A stretch of 64,000 nt of DNA from Platycnemis pennipes (GCA_933228895.1 OW121857.1:74829672-74893671), one strand, 5' to 3'. Shown: positions 12,143 through 23,608, counted from the first letter of the stretch. Translations and numbers: made by a program. The notes: a model not told the origin generated them from the letters alone.

Positions 12143-12600
12143 GATTTTGCGTTCGCCTCAGAATTAATTAAACGATTAAAGTATGTTGGACGGTGATTGA
12201 TACATGTGCAACTGTGACATCTTACAACCTTATTCTACAACTTAAAACTTTGAAGTGACTCAAGAACAGAATGTGCTTTGTCACAAACAGACCTCAGTCG
12301 AATCAAAGTGATATTGAAATGCAGAACGCTGTCATACGCCCAATTGTGTTGTACCCTATGCTACCGGGCATATTTCTCAGTTCAAGAACGGTAAAGTCGT
12401 TCTCCATGAATATTTCTTCTCTCATATTCCGGGAGAAATGTTCAATTTGCTTACACAACCAGCTCGGTCCTAATTGACACCAATACGAACATGAGCCTAT
12501 GACAAGGACAGAGGTACTAAGAGAAAAAAAAGCTAACGTCAGAGCTGGATACACGGACAAGGAGGTGACGAAATTCAAGCGAACAAGGAACGAGGCTCTC
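12143..12600. other. Unassigned DNA
   Basis: Nothing recognised. The minus-strand frame 12303-12938 (211 codons) crosses from this AT-rich stretch into the GC-rich block with abrupt changes in composition, so I treat it as chance. Confidence 0.4.
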
Positions 12601-13340
12601 CCCAAATTTTTACCCACCGGGACGTAAATTTTCATTCCCACGACCCCACAATTTGTGCTTGGGAGCGCAACCGAAAATCTAGGGGGAGGCCCGGGTCGGG
12701 TGGGACGGAGAGGAAGGCTCGTCGGAATCCGGAGGTGGAAATGCCGGCAGACGCCGCCATAAAGGCCTTTCGCTCGGAGGGCGCACAGTCTGAGGAAGAT
12801 GGAACGAGGTGGTAGGGTGGGGTAGGACGGGATGAGATAAGGGCCGTTTGGGGAAGGAGGAGGACCCTTTCGTGAGCATCTCCTCCCCCGCTGGAGAGAA
12901 GGGGAGAGCCTCGCGGAGCATAGAAACCCCGCTCTCATTACGAAGGGATTAGCCCTTCAGACTACCCGGGCCCTCGGTAGAGAGAGGAGCCGAGTCGGAC
13001 TGGGAGATGTGCTCATACCGGCTAACTCATCTCGGGGGTCGGGGAAGAGGGGGGAATAGAGGGTGGGGCTGGTGGGGGTAGTTTTTTAAGGGTTGGTGGG
13101 AGGGAAATGGGGGTGGATTTCGTCCGAGGATCGGGCCGGGGGTGAGAGTAAATGGGTTTGGAGCCCCCCCCCCCCCCCCCCCCCCCCCCCCCCACGTCCC
13201 TTCACCCCTGGAGAAGGTGGCACCGAAGAGGGTGTGGGAGAGACTGGGATCTCTACGCGTAGGGGTGAGTAGGATACGTGGAGTCTAAGTCCCCCCCTGA
13301 CCTCCTCCCCCCACGAACAGGAACGTGTGTTTGCATGTGA
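12600..13340. other. GC-rich block with homopolymer C tract
   Basis: G-rich plus strand with many short GGGG runs (for example 13030-13140), CpG present. Overlapping open frames on the minus strand have Pro/Ser-rich low-complexity translations. No motif, splice pattern or start context persuades me of an exon. Confidence 0.45.
13164..13193. repeat. Poly(C) tract, 30 bases
   Basis: An uninterrupted run of 30 C residues. The complementary strand is an equally long G run. Confidence 0.95.
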
Positions 13341-13741
13341 TCGCAGGGTTACGTGTGCGTGAATTACGCCCGCCGTAATATCCCCGAGACTCGAAAATTT
13401 TTAGAGACGATGGCAAGCAAAGGTTGGAAGATGGCGAACGGCTGGGATATGGGAAACGGCTGGAAGATATGTTTAAAAATACACCGATGCGACTGGGAGG
13501 GTAAATGGTAACGCACTAAATAAAAATAGAAAGACGAAGGCAACAGAAGAAATCCTGTGGATCCAAAACGCATAATTGCGGAGAACAATTTCAACCTAAC
13601 TTAATTATTCATCTTAAACATTCACAATATTGCGGATATAGTGTCATTAATATTATTTCTATTATAATATAAATAATATATTATAATAATTCCATTGATA
13701 AAGGCATCTGTACTACGTCGTTTATTAATGGCAATTCAATG
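13341..13741. other. Unassigned, AT-rich end
   Basis: Ends in a TA-rich stretch (13650-13690) made of TATTATAATA-type palindromes. Nothing else recognised. Confidence 0.45.
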
Positions 13742-13818
13742 CTCCGCTGTAGAGATATAAGTACGGAGTCAGCACGGCCGGAAAGTCATAGGTTCCTAGT
13801 TCAAGTCACAGCTCCGAT
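13742..13818 (+). mobile_element. tRNA-like SINE head
   Basis: GTAGAGATATAAGTACGGAG followed by a B-box-like TAGTTCAAGTCAC at about 13798-13809 at tRNA-like spacing. It continues into non-tRNA sequence. Short and degenerate, so a minor call. Confidence 0.45.
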
Positions 13819-15359
13819 ATTGGATTTTCTGCTGAAATTTCACATCCTTCAATATCAATGTCAATTCTTATGCTTTTCATAAATGCGTAAAGGTGAATAA
13901 TTTAATGAGAATAAGACTAGATGCATACCTATCTTAACCCCCCTGCTTCTTGGCAAATAATTCTGTAAACAAGTACACTACACTGCTTGTGTAGCCCTGG
14001 AAAGCCAGACAACGTGTTTTCAAAGAGTAGTAAAGAAGGAAGCTGTCAAAACATTGAAGACTAAAGCCTGCCGACACCAGGTTTCCCTCCACTGTTCCTA
14101 ATTCCATCCTTACACCTTCCCTCTCTGCCTGAAGCACCTTTAGACGCGGGAGAGACTAACGTGTATGTCAAAACGCTGGAACCTGTCGAGGTGTGAAAGA
14201 ATAGCGAAGTATATCACTGTTTTCTTCAGGCTATTCAAAGAAGTTTCTCCCACATTAGAAACTTGGACTTCACCACACAAGCCCATCGAAATACCCGCTA
14301 GTCTACCACTACGTCATCTGCACCATCCGCCACGTAGGATTAAAAAAATTATTACAACTAACTCAGCGCTAAGCCTCGGGTATTGAAGTTTCCTTCGCCC
14401 TTAAGCATATATAAGCCTCTTGGATCCCTAGTGCCTTATTTCGCACTCCATCCCGAGCAGGCGTTCACCGGCAGCGTTCCTTCACCCTGGTAATCCAGGA
14501 GAAAATAACGCGACCAATTTTTTTCTCGCATTGCTGCACTGATTTCATCGTCCGGTCCTATTCGAGTGTCTAAAAATAGGTCCTCGAGCACTAAATGCCG
14601 CACAATCTAGTAACTCCCCCTTGATTAAAGAAATATCTCTACGTAAAATAGGATGGAGTAGTTTTAATAGCGGCTTCCGGTTCTTTAAAAAAAATCCTAA
14701 AAAATTTCCTTGTGGGAAAGGGGATAGCGTTGCACCACACTCTCCGACTTCGGCCTAAAATTTCCTCCATCTCTCTCCACTCCTATGCCTCCCGCGTATC
14801 ATTTTTTTGGTACACTGCAAATGAATGGCGTTCTTTGGAAGAAAATGAAACAGGGGACAGAGTGGCAATTGAAATGGAGGGTAAATTTGGTTTGAGCGAC
14901 GAGGGAATGAGAAACAATGGAATGGCCGAGCGGGCCTTTTACGACCTTCATGAGAAATTCCCAGGTGCATTCGATGCTTGGAAACACAGCCATCTCCGGC
15001 AGGGAAATATCATACACGTAGAATATTAGAAAATATTAAATTTCGCGACCTAAAAATTATGTATAATTGACGTCCTTTTGATGAGAAAAAATAAATGAAC
15101 TCATAATCACACTTTGCTATCATTCGCTTGCAGATTAGAAAATTTTGCAATAAGTGACCTCAAATATTTTTCCATACATGGCTCCCACGAACAGTAATCA
15201 ATCTCATTGTCAATATCCGACATTACTCGGAACCGAAATCGCAATTTTGTACATGAAATCGTTAGATGGAAACGAAAAACGAATTTTAGTGAAAACATTA
15301 ATCTTCTAACCACAACCATTCACTCATAAATAAAAAATTAAAATAAGCAAAACGTGACG
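13819..15359. other. Unassigned DNA
   Basis: No recognised gene or repeat in 1.5 kb. The frame at 14712-15029 (105 codons) lacks any family motif and I leave it out as a gene. Confidence 0.45.
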
Positions 15360-15600
15360 CCCACCGAAGAAGCTGCTTTGATATCATTGACGTCATTTTC
15401 CTCCGGTCCTTGACTGCTTTTAGGGAAAGGGAAGGGAGTGGAAGGGGTTTCTCGGAAGTTCTGCTTGCACAGATCCTTTCGCAACCGCTCCTATTGGCAG
15501 AGTGAGCTGTGTCCCCCCATTGCGATAAGGCGAAGTAGCTTCGCGGGCTCAGTTGCGAATGGACGAAGTCGATGACGTCAGAGGTTGCACCATCCCACTT
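15360..15600. promoter_or_regulatory. Promoter-like stretch with two perfect CRE palindromes
   Basis: TGACGTCA occurs at 15388-15395 and again at 15573-15580, with a reversed CCAAT box (ATTGG) at 15493-15497, all in a locally GC-richer island within AT-rich DNA. Two full 8-base CREs within 190 bases are not expected by chance. They would bind CREB/ATF-type bZIP factors if active. No adjoining coding exon is recognised. Confidence 0.35.
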
Positions 15601-16344
15601 TTCCGAAAGGGTAAAAAATATCAGTTTTTCGCCGCTTATAACTCGAGAAATAATTGTCAGATCAAAAAACGGAAAAATACTGGTCTTTTTATTTTACAAA
15701 ATCTATCAGATTGGTCAATATAATAATAATAAAAAAATATGGTAAACGACCCCATCAAACAAAACCTAGGCGTTAATAATGATATAAAAGTTTCTTCAGG
15801 GCTGTTTCAAATAAGTGATATACCTTCAAGACGACAATCCACTTTTTGCGGTAAAACTGAATTTTAACGTCCTGGAAAAAAATTCATTGTGGGCGCATAA
15901 GCAAAGTTTAAAGAGCGTAAAAAGCTTGTCTATTCCGATCATAATACAAATCGAATTGAAAAATAAGGCAATTTTCGAAACAAAAAAATGGAATGTTTGT
16001 CCAGCACAGTGAATGCTTATTACACTAGATTCGATCATAAAGACAACATTGATGAGATAGGCTGCCGTGCGGAAAATTTAAAATGACTTTCTTCCAGCGA
16101 AAAAATTAGAGATTATAAAACATAAAATTAGACCTGCTTGGTAGGTGAAACTTAGAGAACTAATTCAAAGCGCATCTGAAAAAGGTTTTCACCCCAAAAA
16201 GTCATGTTACGCCACCCTCGCATTCCTATTCGGAATTAAGAATTAACTCATTAGGACTAAAGGCGAAATAATTATTATTTTAGTTTTTATTACCTAGATA
16301 TGATTAAGCATCAGTGTACCTACGTAGTTCATGAATTGCTATTA
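15601..16344. other. Unassigned AT-rich DNA
   Basis: Nothing recognised. Confidence 0.45.
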
Positions 16345-16402
16345 TTTTCCCACAATCACCTTCGAGGTGGCTTGCAGAATACGCAGTAATATAAATGTGA
16401 CT
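16345..16402 (+). mobile_element. Degenerate 3' end of CR1/L2-like LINE
   Basis: CACCTTCGAGGTGGCTTGCAG followed by a decayed ATGTAGATG-like tail matches the right half of the conserved 3' hairpin seen intact at 5.3 and 22.0 kb. No coding remnant is visible upstream. Confidence 0.5.
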
Positions 16403-17934
16403 GAACGCCTACCTGATTAGCTACCAGCGAAAGGAGAGTTTAGGTACAGATGTTGGAGTGACGCTGCATTGAAAGGTACAATTCAGAGAACGCTCCCAGA
16501 CCACGCCTAGGGGAGGCTGTTCGTTGACGATTTAATTCGGAAACTCGACGGAGTAGGACCAGAGACGAATGTAAATAGAAATGAGCGTTGAGAAAAACGT
16601 ATAAGCCCGGAGCGAAAGGCTTTCACGGTAAAGGGCCAAGAGAAACAGACTCAAACGAGGACATCATTCCAAGGAAGAAGGAGAAATGGAATGGGTGGGG
16701 ATCGTGGTAATGATGTGGGCCGGAAGACGAACTGGGAGAGTGGGGAAGGGGTAGGAGTAAGACACGAGTGGGAGGATAAGCGCTAAAAAATGAATGGACG
16801 AGAGTATTTCTGGGACGGAATTAGCGAAAGAAGGGGAGAGGGACCAAAAGGCATGATGGTCCGAAAAATTAATGCATCCTGCAAGCTTAAGGACATACGC
16901 ACAGCTTACGAAGGGGCGAGAAGCAATGAGGGATAGGCCAGGTGCTGCGAGGGTGAAGACGAAGACGCCGATGGGCTGGCCACTAATTCCAACTTCCGTC
17001 CGACCGTCACAGGGCAACCATCCACTTCTCCCATAGCACCATGGATTAATCAGAGAGCGGATCCGGTTGGAGTTATGGTTAAGGTATGGTCTTCTTATCC
17101 CAAATCCCGGCTACGATTCTCGGCAAGGGCAAATACCGTCGAGGGAAATTTTCCTCCAGGTAATTTTAAGGTCAGCATATTCCTAATTAATAGATGTTGA
17201 TTCGATCAGAAGAACGCTATCAGAGTAATAGACTGCCGCAAGTATTTATTTAAAATGTTTCACTCCCCGCGAACGATAAGAGATAATGAGAGGCAACATA
17301 TTATTCGGATAGGCAGGTGAAATGTAGGCAGAATAGTCTGTAGAGCATGTGAAAATTATTCTTAAGACTAGTAACATATGGTTGTTACACCATTGAATGC
17401 TTAATGGGAAATATAAATTGATCCATTCATCAAGTGCCAACCCAATCAATAATTGTTACTGACTTTGGCGAGATACATTGGAATTTTATAATGATTAAAA
17501 CCAATACGATAGCACTATTCCACTGTTTATTACCGGTACGACGTGTTCAACTGCTAGGCCATTATATACATAAATGTACCTGTTGTTTGCCAAGCGGCTG
17601 AAACGCGCCGTACGGATAGTAAACTGTGGAATGGTGCTACTTTTTTGGGTTTAATCAATAAATAATTATAACGATACTAGTAGACACTAACATTATTTTC
17701 ACATGCTTATAGGATGCATTAATAACACGTTACTCTAGTGAAATAATATTGTACGTATTACATATTGCGAAGGGGAGTATAACATCTACACTACTGTATA
17801 TAAGCGATGTCGACAAAACCCGCGTTGGCCAGTGTAGAGCTGATAACGTGTGGGATACGCCTTCGCTTAAGTACCACAATAAAACTCTTCAGTTGAAAAG
17901 TTGAACCGAACGTTTACCTTTATTCATAACCCAC
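16403..17934. other. Unassigned DNA
   Basis: No supported gene. The minus-strand frame 16664-17017 (117 codons) reads opposite a purine-rich strand and has no motif. Confidence 0.45.
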
Positions 17935-17989
17935 GAATGTTTGGTGATTGTTCAACCCCTGCTACACTTCTCGAGTTGGCTTGCATGGA
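17935..17989 (+). mobile_element. Degenerate 3' end of CR1/L2-like LINE
   Basis: GTTTGGTGATTGTTCAACCC, then CTGCTACACTTCTCGAGTTGGCTTGCATGG, matches the family 3' UTR through the hairpin. It is followed within 20 bases by a SINE fragment. Confidence 0.65.
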
Positions 17990-18004
17990 AACCCAGGTTA
18001 ACAG

Positions 18005-18080
18005 CTGACCCCTGGGCACACTTCGCGAAGATCAGGCTAACACCGACGCCGATTTTCACTCCAACCTCATTCTTAGTCTT
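18005..18080 (+). mobile_element. SINE body fragment
   Basis: GATCAGGCTAACACCGACGCC and the following TTTCACTCCAACCT match the SINE body block seen in reverse at 11.5 and 18.75 kb. Only the 3' part remains; no tRNA head is visible. Confidence 0.6.
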
Positions 18081-18734
18081 TCATGAAAGTCCTTCAGTAT
18101 TTTAACGCGGCATCTGTCGTTCGCATCCACCAAATGACCACGCCATTTTAAACGGCTCTCTAGTTCAAAAAAACCACTCACTAAGGACCCTCAAATACTG
18201 AGCATCAAAGGGAAATAAAGTGCGCATTCGACTCCTCACTACTGAGGTTCACACCGCGTCAGTTCCGAGGTATCGGTATGCTTTAGCGTCGTTGGGGATT
18301 AACAAGTCAGGAGACGGATACAAATTTATTTCGTGACTAAAAAGACCGCGGGACTAAGTTGCGAGAAACAGACCCACGCCAGCGGATTAAGCCCATGAAC
18401 ACATCGCATGAAATTAATATTCCCATAACGAATGGAAAATATCACCTCCCTTAGCAGCTGGCTCCCTCTGCAGGAGAGAGGAAAAACTGGAAGAAAAATC
18501 TCTCCCAAGACTCGCCACGCTGAACCTTGCCTCCTCCCACGGGAAATAAATATACGCCTCGACACATTTTAACGCATTACTCAGGGAGATGCTTCGAGAC
18601 TCCCATCGCAGCTGGGGTACGCTAATGAAAAAAGTCTCTGGAACCGAATCCCAAGGCCTTATGCGGTTTTTCATCTGAGATTTCAAGTCAGCCCCCGCCC
18701 TTAAAGACGCTTCCGACCGAGAGGAAAGGTACAA
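18081..18734. other. Unassigned DNA
   Basis: No recognised gene. The minus-strand frames over 18326-18734 have no motif. Confidence 0.4.
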
Positions 18735-18802
18735 GGATGGGAATCAAAGGGCAACGAGGTAGGGTGGAGAGAAACCCGGCGTCAGCATGAGCCTGCTTTT
18801 AA
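18735..18802 (-). mobile_element. SINE, 3' body segment (left part of a split copy)
   Basis: GAGAGAAACCCGGCGTCAGC and GAGCCTGCTTTTAA match the end of the SINE body on the minus strand. Homology stops exactly at the TTAA at 18799-18802 and resumes at 19535, so the copy is interrupted by an insertion. Confidence 0.8.
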
Positions 18803-19534
18803 GGAGGTTGGCTCGCGACTGCTTGAGTCAAATTGTCTAAGGAATCTTATTAATTTAAGTACGAGTATATGCCTGCTAAGTGATCCTTACTTCACAAAGA
18901 AAATTACCTAAGCTATTGAAAGTCATAAGTATCACAAGAAATACAATGGAAAGTCAAAGGATATATTTTTTATGATAATTTTAATCCGCTCGACGATGGA
19001 GTCAATTCAGCATTTACGTTAGTGAAATAAATTCATGTACTCAAGGAATTTACTAATGTATAACACCAGAATATTACTATCTATTACTATGTTATAATAT
19101 TTTTCTGAAATATTCTTTAATATCTCATTAGTAATGATATTATTCATACGCCATACATTTTGGCTAGAGAGACCGCAGCGCCACTTGAAGTCAACTATCA
19201 CATTTCGTCTGCTATAAGCGCATTAATTGGAGGATTTTGCGAAAAATACGGTGGGTTGATACCTTTTTTTCGTGTCATTTTATTTCTTGTGAAATTACGC
19301 ATAAATATCAGTTTTTTGCAAAAATGATATGTCACTATGGTATTTTTAAACGTTATATTCCCATGTGATGGCCATTCTCGCCGTTAATCATATGTTATTT
19401 CGAATGCAATTCGTGCAAAAAGGAGTACGGGTTGATATAATCATCTTTACTTTATTACATAGTGTAACTTTAGTTCTATAAGTGCTGAAAATATAAAAAA
19501 AATGACATGACTTTCACTTTTCGGATCAACCTCC
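18803..19534. mobile_element. 732-bp TTAA-flanked non-autonomous DNA element inserted in a SINE
   Basis: The segment begins GGAGGTTG and ends CAACCTCC, an 8-bp perfect terminal inverted repeat, and is flanked on both sides by TTAA (18799-18802 and 19535-19538). Removing it with one TTAA joins two SINE halves into the order seen in the intact copy at 11.5 kb. TTAA duplication is the target preference of piggyBac-type transposases. The interior is AT-rich with no transposase ORF, so it is a MITE-like passenger. Extra GGTTGAT motifs lie inside near 19253 and 19430. The short TIR leaves the superfamily assignment as inference. Confidence 0.75.
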
Positions 19535-19730
19535 TTAACGAAAGGCCTCAACAAATCAACTAGGTAACGTCCCATTCCACAGACCGAGTACCGAATTTAA
19601 GTGCTCTGTTCTAAGTAGTAAAGTAGGGGTCGGGTTACCAAAGAAAAATATGTCACTGCCGGCATTCAAACCAAAACCTGCGGGGTAGGAGACCAACACA
19701 ACAACCTGATCCATTGCCCTGGGCGGTGAT
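19535..19730 (-). mobile_element. SINE, head and 5' body (right part of a split copy)
   Basis: Continues the SINE from TTAACGAAAGGCC through GTAACGTCCCATTCCACAGA and the block AGTAGGGGTCGGG, to a decayed tRNA-like head with a B-box-like complement at about 19658-19670. Same family and orientation as at 11.5 kb. Confidence 0.75.
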
Positions 19731-19778
19731 TAACGAGGGTCGACAAGTTAACGCACTGCAAGATCTGCGGGCGAGTAT

Positions 19779-19845
19779 ATTGGGTCGATTTTCGGAAGAA
19801 GAGAAACACGTAAGGGAAGCCCTCCCAAAAAGAGTTCGACCCAAT
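19779..19845. repeat. Short inverted repeat
   Basis: ATTGGGTCGA (19779-19788) and TCGACCCAAT (19836-19845) are perfect reverse complements around a 47-base loop. Confidence 0.55.
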
Positions 19846-19872
19846 CTAAACGACTGCAGCTAAAACTAACGA

Positions 19873-20507
19873 AGCATAGGTCCAAGTTCAGAAACTCAAA
19901 AAAGTCTCACTTTTAGTGATTATGTCCTAAAATCTCTACTTCGAGTCAAATAGGTGTGCAGATTCACCCTGCAAAGTTGGTATTACTTCTTAGCGATACG
20001 CTGTGTACCGCTTGGAACCATATCGAGGAGAATACATGTGTATGCCCTTGAAGGCCGCTTTAGACGATACAATTGTTTTTACAATATCTTGTACAAACGC
20101 TTGTATAAACTGAAAGAAATTGGATGTTTGTCTGAATGGAGTTAGAACAGGTTCTTTTTTCCGTACACCCTTTCAGACATTCGCACAAGCGTTCACACAA
20201 TTTGCCGCTTTACACGGTACAATTCCTTTATACAAGCGTTTGTACAAGAAGTTGTACAAAAAATTGTATCGTGTAAAGCGGTCATTAGACTCGTAATAGA
20301 GATTTTATGACGAAAGCAGTAGAATTAAGACTGTAGCTGAGATACTGGGTCATATTCAGAACCGCAACTCAGTTTTCAGCGTAACGCTGAGAAGTAATAC
20401 CACCTTTACAAGTAGAACCTGTAAACCGATTTGACTCGTAGCCGGAATTTTAGGACGTAAGCAGTAGAAGCGAGACTGTTGCTGAGGTTCTGAATATGGC
20501 CCATAGC
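19873..20507. mobile_element. 635-bp foldback (palindromic) element
   Basis: The two ends are long imperfect inverted repeats: GCATAGG...TTCAGAAACTCA...GTCCTAAAAT...CGAGTCAAAT on the left (19873-19953) recurs inverted at 20430-20507. Further in, GGTATTACTTCTTAGCG (19979-) recurs inverted at about 20385-20403, and CCGCTTTAGACGATACAATT (20055-20074) recurs inverted at 20262-20281 and again direct at 20202-20221. A third copy of the outer module sits inverted at 20288-20342. No ORF of note. This modular structure is typical of foldback elements. I could not find a clear target-site duplication. Confidence 0.7.
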
Positions 20508-21963
20508 CGGTGATGGGCGATCACGAGACAGGGAATGTTGAAAGCAAGGGCAGACGTATTCTGCAGCGACCCCAGACCTAGGAAAGGTACAGAGGTCACA
20601 CAAAAAGAATACGAAGGGAGACTCTCAAACCTCCGACCTCCCTTACCCCACTATTCGACCGGCCGAAATTAAACGGTAAACAAGACGCCCTTTGTCAATA
20701 ATATTACACGCAACGGCTGTTAGAGGGGGCTGAACTCAATACGTCTGGCGAGCGAAGAATGGATCCCGCCGACCAATTCATTCACGAAAACGGCTTGTCG
20801 CAGAATCGCTCGACGGCGAGAAAGACCTTCAAATTTAAATGTCAAAGGTTTCCAATGATGGGAACACAAAAGGAAAAAGAAGCCACTCGCATCGTATTTA
20901 GAAATCAGGGCCATAAATCTCTTTTAGTTCTTATCAGCCAAAATTGGATTGAAAAACACTGACGAAGAGGTGACCACTTGACCTCATCCACCCTCTCCAA
21001 TCTTCTTCCCAACTGCGCAAATATAGGGTCAGATGAAGAATAGAACGATGGACATGCTAACGTCAAACTTCATTATTAAAATAAAACCTCAGCACTCTAT
21101 AACCATCCTGCGAAAAGGGCTGAGTAAATCAAATGGAATGAGCCCTAGAAGAGCGTCGGTAAATTGATTGATTTCCACTAAAAAAACACCACGAATCTTC
21201 ACCGGCTAGTACGAAAATTCAAATATGCTCGGCTGCAAGACAAATAAAAGCGACAAATTAAAGATATACAGAGGTAACTGAAATGTGCATGTATTCGTTT
21301 TCACCGCGTATCGTCAACGGACAGCACAAGAAGAGAAAAAAAAAACATTGTGCCTAGACAAGTCCCTCTTTCTCTCTCTTACGCTTTTCTCGCGCTTTTA
21401 TTGCTTGTTCCCTTCCAAGTACGCACTTATTACTACTGCAAATATGTCGTTGCAAAGTCTGGCAGGGTAACGTGAAGACGTAGGTACATACGAAAAGATA
21501 ACATAAAAGGAATTTGGATGATTAAACAACTACTCTACTGGATGGCAATCTGTACGGCAAGCATAGAGAATTATCCAAAAATAGCAATATTGGTGCTTCT
21601 GACGGGAGACATCGTTGATATCTAGAATGATGTTTTGATGTACCTACGTGTTTTGTCACAAACATTTGGCTCCAGAAAGTCTGAAGGCCGCATAACCCAA
21701 GTCAAGTAAACATCTTGTGTTCGAGTTCAGAAATTCGTATGTTCGAGAAATACCGCCGATATTTTAGAAAATCGCACTCCATGAGGCACGCATGTAAAAT
21801 CATCGCCGCCAATCTTAAAAAGGCAGTTTTCAGCATGATAGTGGGATAATTTCTCGCATTCAGAGCAGGAAGGTTTCGAAGACGAATCAACGGGTACAAC
21901 CCAACAGCTTTCTCTTCATTCAAGAAGTAATTTCGTCTCGGGCTAGCCGAGGTATCATTTGAA
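20508..21963. other. Unassigned DNA
   Basis: 1.45 kb without a recognised gene or repeat. Short frames near 20720-20962 have no motif. Confidence 0.45.
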
Positions 21964-23205
21964 TATCTACATCTACATCTACATAATACCCTGCAAGCCA
22001 CCACAAGGGTGTGTGGCAGGGGGTGATTGCTCACCAAACATGCACTACATATCATGCATAAAAAAGGAATAGTATTAATATAGTAGTCAGAACTACACTA
22101 TTTAAAAAAGATAGAAATTGCAAAGCAAGCATGCAAAAACATTCTGTTAGTAGGGTTAGCTTTAAGTACTCATACCAACATGCAGCTACCAATGCTATTC
22201 ATTGCTACTCTCCGATAGGACATATTTACCGTTATTCGTATCTCTTATTGTGCGAGGGAAAAAGGACATTTTGAATCGGTCAGTTCGGCAATCAATTTCT
22301 CTAACTTTATGATTATGGTCCAGTCTGCCATCGTAAGTTGGGGTTCGTAAAATATTTTTAACATCATCACTGAAAGTATTGCCTTGGAATTTGTGGAAGA
22401 GATTAAGTCTAAATTTCAACCTGCGATCTGACAATGATTCCCATTTCAATTCATTTAATAGACTGGTTACGCTAATATCTTTATCGTATCGTCCCTTTAC
22501 AAATCTTGCCGATCTTCGCTGCACACGTTCAAGTTCATTACTTAGACCGATTTCGTAGGGATCCCATACACTGGCAGCATATTCCAAATGAGGTCTAACA
22601 AGGGAAAAGTAGCTGATTTCTCGTACATGATCGTCACATTTACCCAATACTCTTTTAATGAAACCCAGTTTGCGATTCGCTTGACCCATTATTTCACGAA
22701 TGTGTTTACCCCAGGAAAGATCATTTGTCAGTCTTATTCCAAGATATTTAATGGATTCCACGTTTGTTAATTCATTATTACTTATTTTGTAAGTGCTAGG
22801 GGGAGAGCTATTCTTTTTCCAAAAATTCATTACAAGACATTTCTTAAAGTTTAATTCTAACTGCCATGTATCACACCAAGTTTCAATTGCTTGTAGGTCA
22901 ATATTTAAATATTCTTTATCATTCGGGCATAGAATTTCCCTGTACACTACTGCGTCATCGGCAAATAGACGAAGCTTACTTTTTACCACCTTTTGGATAT
23001 CATTAATATACAAAAGGAATAGGAGTGGACCTATCACACTACCTTGTGGGACACCCGAAGTGACTTTAATTGCCGGTGAGGAAACACCGTCCAAAACAAC
23101 CCTTTGAACCCGATCATGCAGAAAATCATTAATCCATGATATAATGTTACTGTCTAACCCATAAGATTTTAACTTCAAAATTAAAATATCGCGGGCAGGA
23201 GAGAA
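21964..23205 (-). mobile_element. CR1/L2-like non-LTR retrotransposon, 5'-truncated, subfamily B, best-preserved copy
   Basis: On the minus strand it starts within the RT domain at about 23205 (ARDILILKLKSYGL), encodes an open 327-codon RT/C-terminal segment, then a short 3' UTR with the hairpin CCCTGCCACACACC / GGTGGCTTGCAGGG (complement at 21990-22022) and ends in three ATGTAG repeats (complement at 21966-21983). Endonuclease and upstream RT motifs are missing. The open frame and clean tail suggest the youngest LINE copy in the window. Immediately 5' of it lies the 3' end of another copy. Confidence 0.92.
22195..23178 (-). pseudogene. Reverse transcriptase (palm, thumb and C-terminus) of CR1/L2-like LINE, N-terminally truncated
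   Basis: An open frame of 327 codons. From the first methionine: VTSGVPQGSVIGPLLFLLYIND at residues 40-60 (RT motif B region), LRLFADDAVVY at 69-79 (catalytic FADD), QLELNFKKC at 106-114, IKYLGIRLTNDLSWGKHI at 143-160, RPHLEYAASVWDP at 195-207 and VQRRSARFV at about 218. The frame ends SESSNE before a stop. The first catalytic aspartate region and the APE endonuclease that a full ORF2 carries lie upstream and are absent. In an intact element this enzyme copies element RNA at a nicked target. No intact initiation context; the listed methionine is internal. Almost certainly not expressed as a functional enzyme. Confidence 0.92.
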
Positions 23206-23236
23206 TGGTACGAAGAGAAATTAATTTTTTTGTTCT

Positions 23237-23308
23237 TCTACATCTACATAATATCCTGCAAGCCACCATAAAGGAGTGTGGCAGGGGGTGAATTCTCACC
23301 AAACATGT
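23237..23308 (-). mobile_element. 3' end of a second CR1/L2-like copy
   Basis: Complement of the family 3' hairpin and GTAGATGTAG tail: CATCTACATAATATCCTGCA, AGCCACCATAAAGGAGTGTG, then GCAGGGGGTGAATTCTCACC. It sits just upstream of the 22-23 kb copy in the same orientation, separated by about 30 bases with a T run. Confidence 0.8.
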
Positions 23309-23608
23309 TTAACGCGGAATGGTCCGGATTCGCGGCATGGTAATAGGTTCACCAAAGTTAACGCTGCCTCTTCGAAAACAATCTGTTAATATACAGTACA
23401 TATCTGCGTAAATTTAAATCATTTCGTAGCCTGTGTATGGTGGATTGAAAGTACATACACATAAATACCGACAGTATACAGAAATTGGGTGATGTATCTT
23501 CAACTTTTTCTGGAATGAGTAAAAAGCGAACTTTGTGTAGCGCATGTCCAGAATGGCAAAAACGATAATGTCTAATTGAGTTGTATCGAAAATATTAGTT
23601 CATTTTAG
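23309..23608. other. Unassigned DNA
   Basis: Nothing recognised. Confidence 0.4.

Noticed and set aside
12303..12938. 211-codon minus-strand open frame
   Set aside because: Crosses an abrupt composition boundary and changes character there, as expected for a chance frame.
22195..23178. Host gene for a reverse-transcriptase-like protein
   Set aside because: It is the truncated C-terminal part of a LINE with the element's own 3' UTR hairpin and ATGTAG tail.
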